DNA from: Acidobacteriota bacterium
Lineage (GTDB): Bacteria; Acidobacteriota; Terriglobia; Bryobacterales; Bryobacteraceae
Assembly: GCA_016201205.1 (NCBI GenBank)
Contig: JACQDF010000219.1
Coordinates: 1-64,000, forward strand
DNA length: 64,000 nt
Direction of reading: 5' to 3'
Shown: one piece after another, positions 61,241 to 64,000 of the stretch
Position numbering within the stretch: position 1 is the first letter of the stretch
Layout of the letters: each line of letters opens with the position of its first letter
The notes under the pieces: generated by a model
Told to the model about the DNA's origin: nothing
What the model saw: only the letters and a program-made list of their open reading frames with translations
Database searches by the model: none
Program-made: the position numbers and the translations under genes

Positions 61241-63097
61241 TCACAATATCACCCGGAAATCGCCTTCTCTCCGGGTCACTCGCTCGCGATCGAAGTATTC
61301 GAGCAGCGGGATCGCGTACTTGCGCGAGATCCCCGCCCAGTCCTTGAACTCCGGCACGCTGAACCGCGACCCTTTCCTGCCCGTCAGCATAGCCCGCAAA
61401 CCATCCAGGGCAGAAGGATGAAACAGCAGATCCTCGGCCACTTTGATCAGCCGCTTGTCACGCAGCAGAATCTGAAGCAGCGAGCGCGCCCTTACGCTGT
61501 CTACGCCGCAGGACTTCAGCACCTCCTGGGCCGCGGGCACAGCCAGTCCCGCCTGCTCGAAGGCCGATTCGATCTTCCTGAGCGCGGCCTCCTCATCCGT
61601 TTTCAGCGCCACCGTGTGCGACGCCAGGCGAATGGATTCGCCGCTCGCCACAACGCCCTCGACCCTCTTCAGCAGCGCGTCCAGCAGGAACGCGGGCGCT
61701 CCCGCCAGCTCACGGCTGCGCAGATCCTCCTTCATCATCCCTGGCGCCAGCGGGTTCAGCTTGTGAAACGCCGCCAGCGCCGCCTTGATCCGTTCCTGGG
61801 CGTTCGCGAACCAGTCGCGGTCCAGGGCCCACTGCTGTTCTTCGAGGAAGACGGCCGCCTCGCGCATCGCCCGGGCGGCCTCGGGAGGCATCCATCCGGT
61901 GCGCGCGACGAGGTCGTTCAGAGCAAGGCCATGTCTGGCCTCGCGCACCATCAGCTTAACGCGCTCGGAGGCGCTTGCTGACTCCAGCACACGCAACCGC
62001 TCATTCGAGGCTTTCGTGCGGCGCGGCGGCGCTGAATCCAGAACCACGCCGCCCGCAATCGTCACCACCGGGGAGAACATGCGCAGGATGAAGCGGTCGC
62101 CCGGCAGCAGCAACGCCGGCTCGCGCAGGATCAGGCGCACATAGCAGCGCGTCCCTGGCTCGATCGTCGTGCCCGCGATCAGCCGCACTTCCGCTTCGAT
62201 CCCGGCGGCGCCCGAGTGAAAATGCACCGGTGCGCGATTCTTGAGCGGCCTGGCGGACGCCAGCAGATCGAGGGCGCAGTCGGCCAGCGTCGTTGTGCGG
62301 AACCGCCCGGGCTCAGCGAGCGCCATCCCCCGGGCGAGTCCGCTGTGCTCAATGCCGCCCAGATTCAGCGCGGTGCGCTGGCCGGCCACCGCCTTGTCGA
62401 CCGGCTTTCCATGCACCTGCACCCCGCGGATGCGGACGCGCCTGCCGAGCGGGTAGACCTCCACTTCCTGATCCACTCGTACGCTTCCGGAAAGCAGCGT
62501 TCCGGTGACCACCGCGCCGAAGCCTTTCATCGAGAAGGCGCGGTCCACCGGCAGCCGGAAGTGCCGGGTGGCGTCGCGCAAGGGAACCTGGGTGGCGATC
62601 CGCGCGATTTCCTTTCTGAGTTCCTCGAGGCCTTGGCCGGTTACCGAGCTCACCGCCACCACCGGCGCGCCCTCCAGAAAGGAGCCGGCGACGAACTCCT
62701 CCGTCTCGAGCTTCACCAGCTCGACCAGATCCGGCTCGACCAGATCGGCCTTCGTCACCACCACGATCCCGAGCGAAATCCCCAGCAGGCGGCAGATGTC
62801 GAAATGCTCCCTTGTTTGCGGCTTGATGGATTCATCGGCCGCGATCACCAGCAGCGCCAGGTCGATTCCGCCTACGCCCGCCAGCATGTTCTTGACGAAC
62901 CGCTCGTGTCCCGGCACATCCACGAACCCGCACTGGATCTCGGGCGTCAACTGCAAGTGCGCGAATCCGAGGTCGATGGAAATGCCACGCCGCTTTTCTT
63001 CTTCGAGCCGGTCGGTGTCGATGCCGGTGAGCGCGCGCACCAGCGCTGTCTTGCCGTGATCGATGTGGCCGGCTGTGCCGAGGATGATGTGTCGCAT
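61241..63097 (-). CDS. selB: Selenocysteine-specific elongation factor SelB
   Basis: 618 aa, matching the length of known SelB. The G domain has GTAGHIDHGKTALVRALTGI, DTDRLEEEKRRGISIDLGFAHL, DVPGHERFVKNML and VVTKADL. Domains II/III follow (HFRLPVDRAFSMKGFGAVVTGTL). The C-terminal part (from about residue 390) consists of winged-helix repeats that bind SECIS RNA (MVREARHGLALNDLVARTGW, VPEFKDWAGISRKYAIPLLEYFDR). It delivers Sec-tRNA to UGA codons marked by a SECIS hairpin. Its presence makes the four in-frame UGAs in the mercury island readable. No selA, selD or tRNA-Sec gene is in the window. Confidence 0.96.
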   Translation of the reverse strand: MRHIILGTAGHIDHGKTALVRALTGIDTDRLEEEKRRGISIDLGFAHLQLTPEIQCGFVDVPGHERFVKNMLAGVGGIDLALLVIAADESIKPQTREHFDICRLLGISLGIVVVTKADLVEPDLVELVKLETEEFVAGSFLEGAPVVAVSSVTGQGLEELRKEIARIATQVPLRDATRHFRLPVDRAFSMKGFGAVVTGTLLSGSVRVDQEVEVYPLGRRVRIRGVQVHGKPVDKAVAGQRTALNLGGIEHSGLARGMALAEPGRFRTTTLADCALDLLASARPLKNRAPVHFHSGAAGIEAEVRLIAGTTIEPGTRCYVRLILREPALLLPGDRFILRMFSPVVTIAGGVVLDSAPPRRTKASNERLRVLESASASERVKLMVREARHGLALNDLVARTGWMPPEAARAMREAAVFLEEQQWALDRDWFANAQERIKAALAAFHKLNPLAPGMMKEDLRSRELAGAPAFLLDALLKRVEGVVASGESIRLASHTVALKTDEEAALRKIESAFEQAGLAVPAAQEVLKSCGVDSVRARSLLQILLRDKRLIKVAEDLLFHPSALDGLRAMLTGRKGSRFSVPEFKDWAGISRKYAIPLLEYFDRERVTRREGDFRVIL

Positions 63098-63184
63098 GGC
63101 GTCGTGGCCCAGGCTTGTCTCGAGGCGATGTCGAGCGCGTCAGGTCGCGGCCGCTGGACCCGGCGGGCCGGCGAGGCGAGCGTT

Positions 63185-64000
63185 TCAGCGGCGGCGCGCG
63201 GGTCGCTCTTCTGTCTTCGGGGGCGACTCCTCTTTGGGGTTCCGGATCGGGATCGTCACGATGTTGCTGACGTAGATATCCTGGGCGATGGTCACCTGCG
63301 TTTGCGGATTGGTGGGCAGATCGCTGTTCAGCTCGAGATGCACCTCGTAGACTCCGACCATGTTTTGCGCCATGCCGGAGTAGAGAACATTCGCCGTCTT
63401 GCCGCCGGCGAGCGAGGAAACGAACTCGTCGGGCCGGTTGAGCTCGGGACCCTTGTACCGGAAGCCGGTGGCCAGGGCATACTTGGCGTCGTCCGGATTC
63501 ACCAGGCCGAGGCCCGTCCCATAGATAATGATCGTCTGGCCCGGCAAAGCGGGGTTCTCTTCGGTCACCCGTGCGCCGGCGGTATTGGCGCAGCATAATT
63601 CGGAGTTGGTGGCGGTGAGAATGACCTGCGCGTCATTGTTGACATTGGCGGCGATCGTGATGCCGTTGCCCGCCGGTCCCTGGACCTTCGCTCGAAGACG
63701 GATGCGTGTGAAGACTCCGGCGGGAAAAGCCACCACCTTTTCATCCGGATTCTCGTTGATGAGGCTGATCAGGCCATCGCGGATTTCCGTCAGCGTGTCG
63801 TTGGCTTTGACGGTGTAGGTGTATTGGCGGTCTTCCAGGATCACCGTCGCGCGGTCCCCTTCCTTGGCCGTGCCGTCCACGGAGATGGTGCCGGTGGCGG
63901 AGCTGCTGAAGTGGTACACCATGCCCGGGCGGGGATCCGTGCCCGGCTCTGCCAGGATGCCCGGATTCTGGCTTATGATGGGCACAGCCACGGCGGCTGT
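63185..64000 (-). CDS. Partial surface protein with TIGR03437-like C-terminal domain
   Basis: The C-terminal 270 or so residues of a protein that continues beyond the window; the listed GTG start at 63991 is only the first start codon in view. The visible part is beta-rich, with GTISVDGTAKEGDRATVIL and a C-terminal block PGQTIIIYGTGLGLVNPDD, ANVLYSGMAQNMVGVYEVHLEL. This block is the pattern of the TIGR03437 domain, multiplied in Solibacter-type acidobacteria. Probably exported; function unknown. A Cys pair (ELCCANTAG) is unusual for the domain. Confidence 0.75.
   Translation of the reverse strand, partial: TAAVAVPIISQNPGILAEPGTDPRPGMVYHFSSSATGTISVDGTAKEGDRATVILEDRQYTYTVKANDTLTEIRDGLISLINENPDEKVVAFPAGVFTRIRLRAKVQGPAGNGITIAANVNNDAQVILTATNSELCCANTAGARVTEENPALPGQTIIIYGTGLGLVNPDDAKYALATGFRYKGPELNRPDEFVSSLAGGKTANVLYSGMAQNMVGVYEVHLELNSDLPTNPQTQVTIAQDIYVSNIVTIPIRNPKEESPPKTEERPARRR

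Noticed and set aside
63098-63184. tRNA-Sec gene beside selB
   Set aside because: The 87-bp gap does not fold into a long-acceptor tRNA and is too short.
1-64000. CRISPR arrays, rRNA genes, IS elements with transposases
   Set aside because: I saw no regularly spaced repeats, no rRNA-like sequence and no transposase ORF. A systematic repeat search could still find short repeats I missed.

Overview
The window looks like a chromosome segment of an acidobacterium of the Bryobacterales/'Solibacteres' type. I infer this from the Oar-like carboxypeptidase-regulatory TonB receptor at the left edge, the Kgd-type 2-oxoglutarate enzyme, the partial surface protein at the right edge with a TIGR03437-like C-terminal domain (a family I associate with Solibacter relatives), and the high-GC, small-gap gene style. 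No stretch longer than about 300 bases lacks a gene or gene remnant. I saw no CRISPR array, no rRNA, no transposase and one tRNA.

Region 1 (1-21,263) is mostly ordinary chromosome: a TonB receptor, a PLP decarboxylase, a DHDPS-family aldolase and a metallophosphoesterase in one leftward run; a degraded HipA-like gene with an intact HIRAN-domain gene; a glycoside-hydrolase-like pseudogene; kgd; PduO-type cobalamin adenosyltransferase; a UshA-like nucleotidase; a cyclophilin; an XdhC/MobA-like/AsmA run; a halogenase-like flavoprotein; and a PIG-L deacetylase.

Region 2 (about 21,300-47,900) is an accessory island whose right end abuts the 3' end of tRNA-Val(GAC). It begins with an AhpD-like protein, a tlpA-like gene interrupted by a 94-bp palindromic insertion, and two ECF sigma/anti-sigma pairs around a DUF302 protein. 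Its core is a mercury locus. Leftward from a MerR operator run merR, a thioredoxin-MerT-MerP fusion, merP, a MerB-like organomercurial lyase, merA, a thioredoxin-fold protein, an MFS transporter and a second MerA-like flavoprotein. A rightward arm carries a Tes-like radical SAM enzyme, a methyltransferase and a GrdB-like protein. Three of these genes are split in the ORF track by in-frame UGA codons, four UGAs in all, each at a conserved redox-cysteine position. I read them as selenocysteine: the MerB homolog would have both catalytic cysteines replaced by Sec (U-A-V-D ... U), the thioredoxin-fold protein reads W-U-P-F-C, and the GrdB-like protein reads V-U-P-F-C. Each UGA has a hairpin 12-15 nt downstream, and the selenocysteine elongation factor gene selB lies in the same window. 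The island continues with a DUF1326 remnant plus DUF2182 membrane protein, a DUF3179 protein, and a sigma/anti-sigma/RND-MFP-TolC efflux operon.

Region 3 (47,915-64,000) is again chromosomal: tRNA-Val, a lipoprotein, a GH127 arabinofuranosidase, a Gfo/Idh/MocA oxidoreductase, a GGDEF/EAL protein, asnS, a Spy/CpxP-like protein divergent from a CpxRA-like two-component pair, a GMC oxidoreductase with its small subunit downstream of selB, and a partial surface protein.

The most notable system is the selenocysteine-dependent mercury/organomercury island. Mercury would be sensed by MerR, imported and passed by the MerT/MerP domains, released from organomercurials by the Sec-MerB, and reduced by MerA, with two further UPFC selenoproteins alongside.
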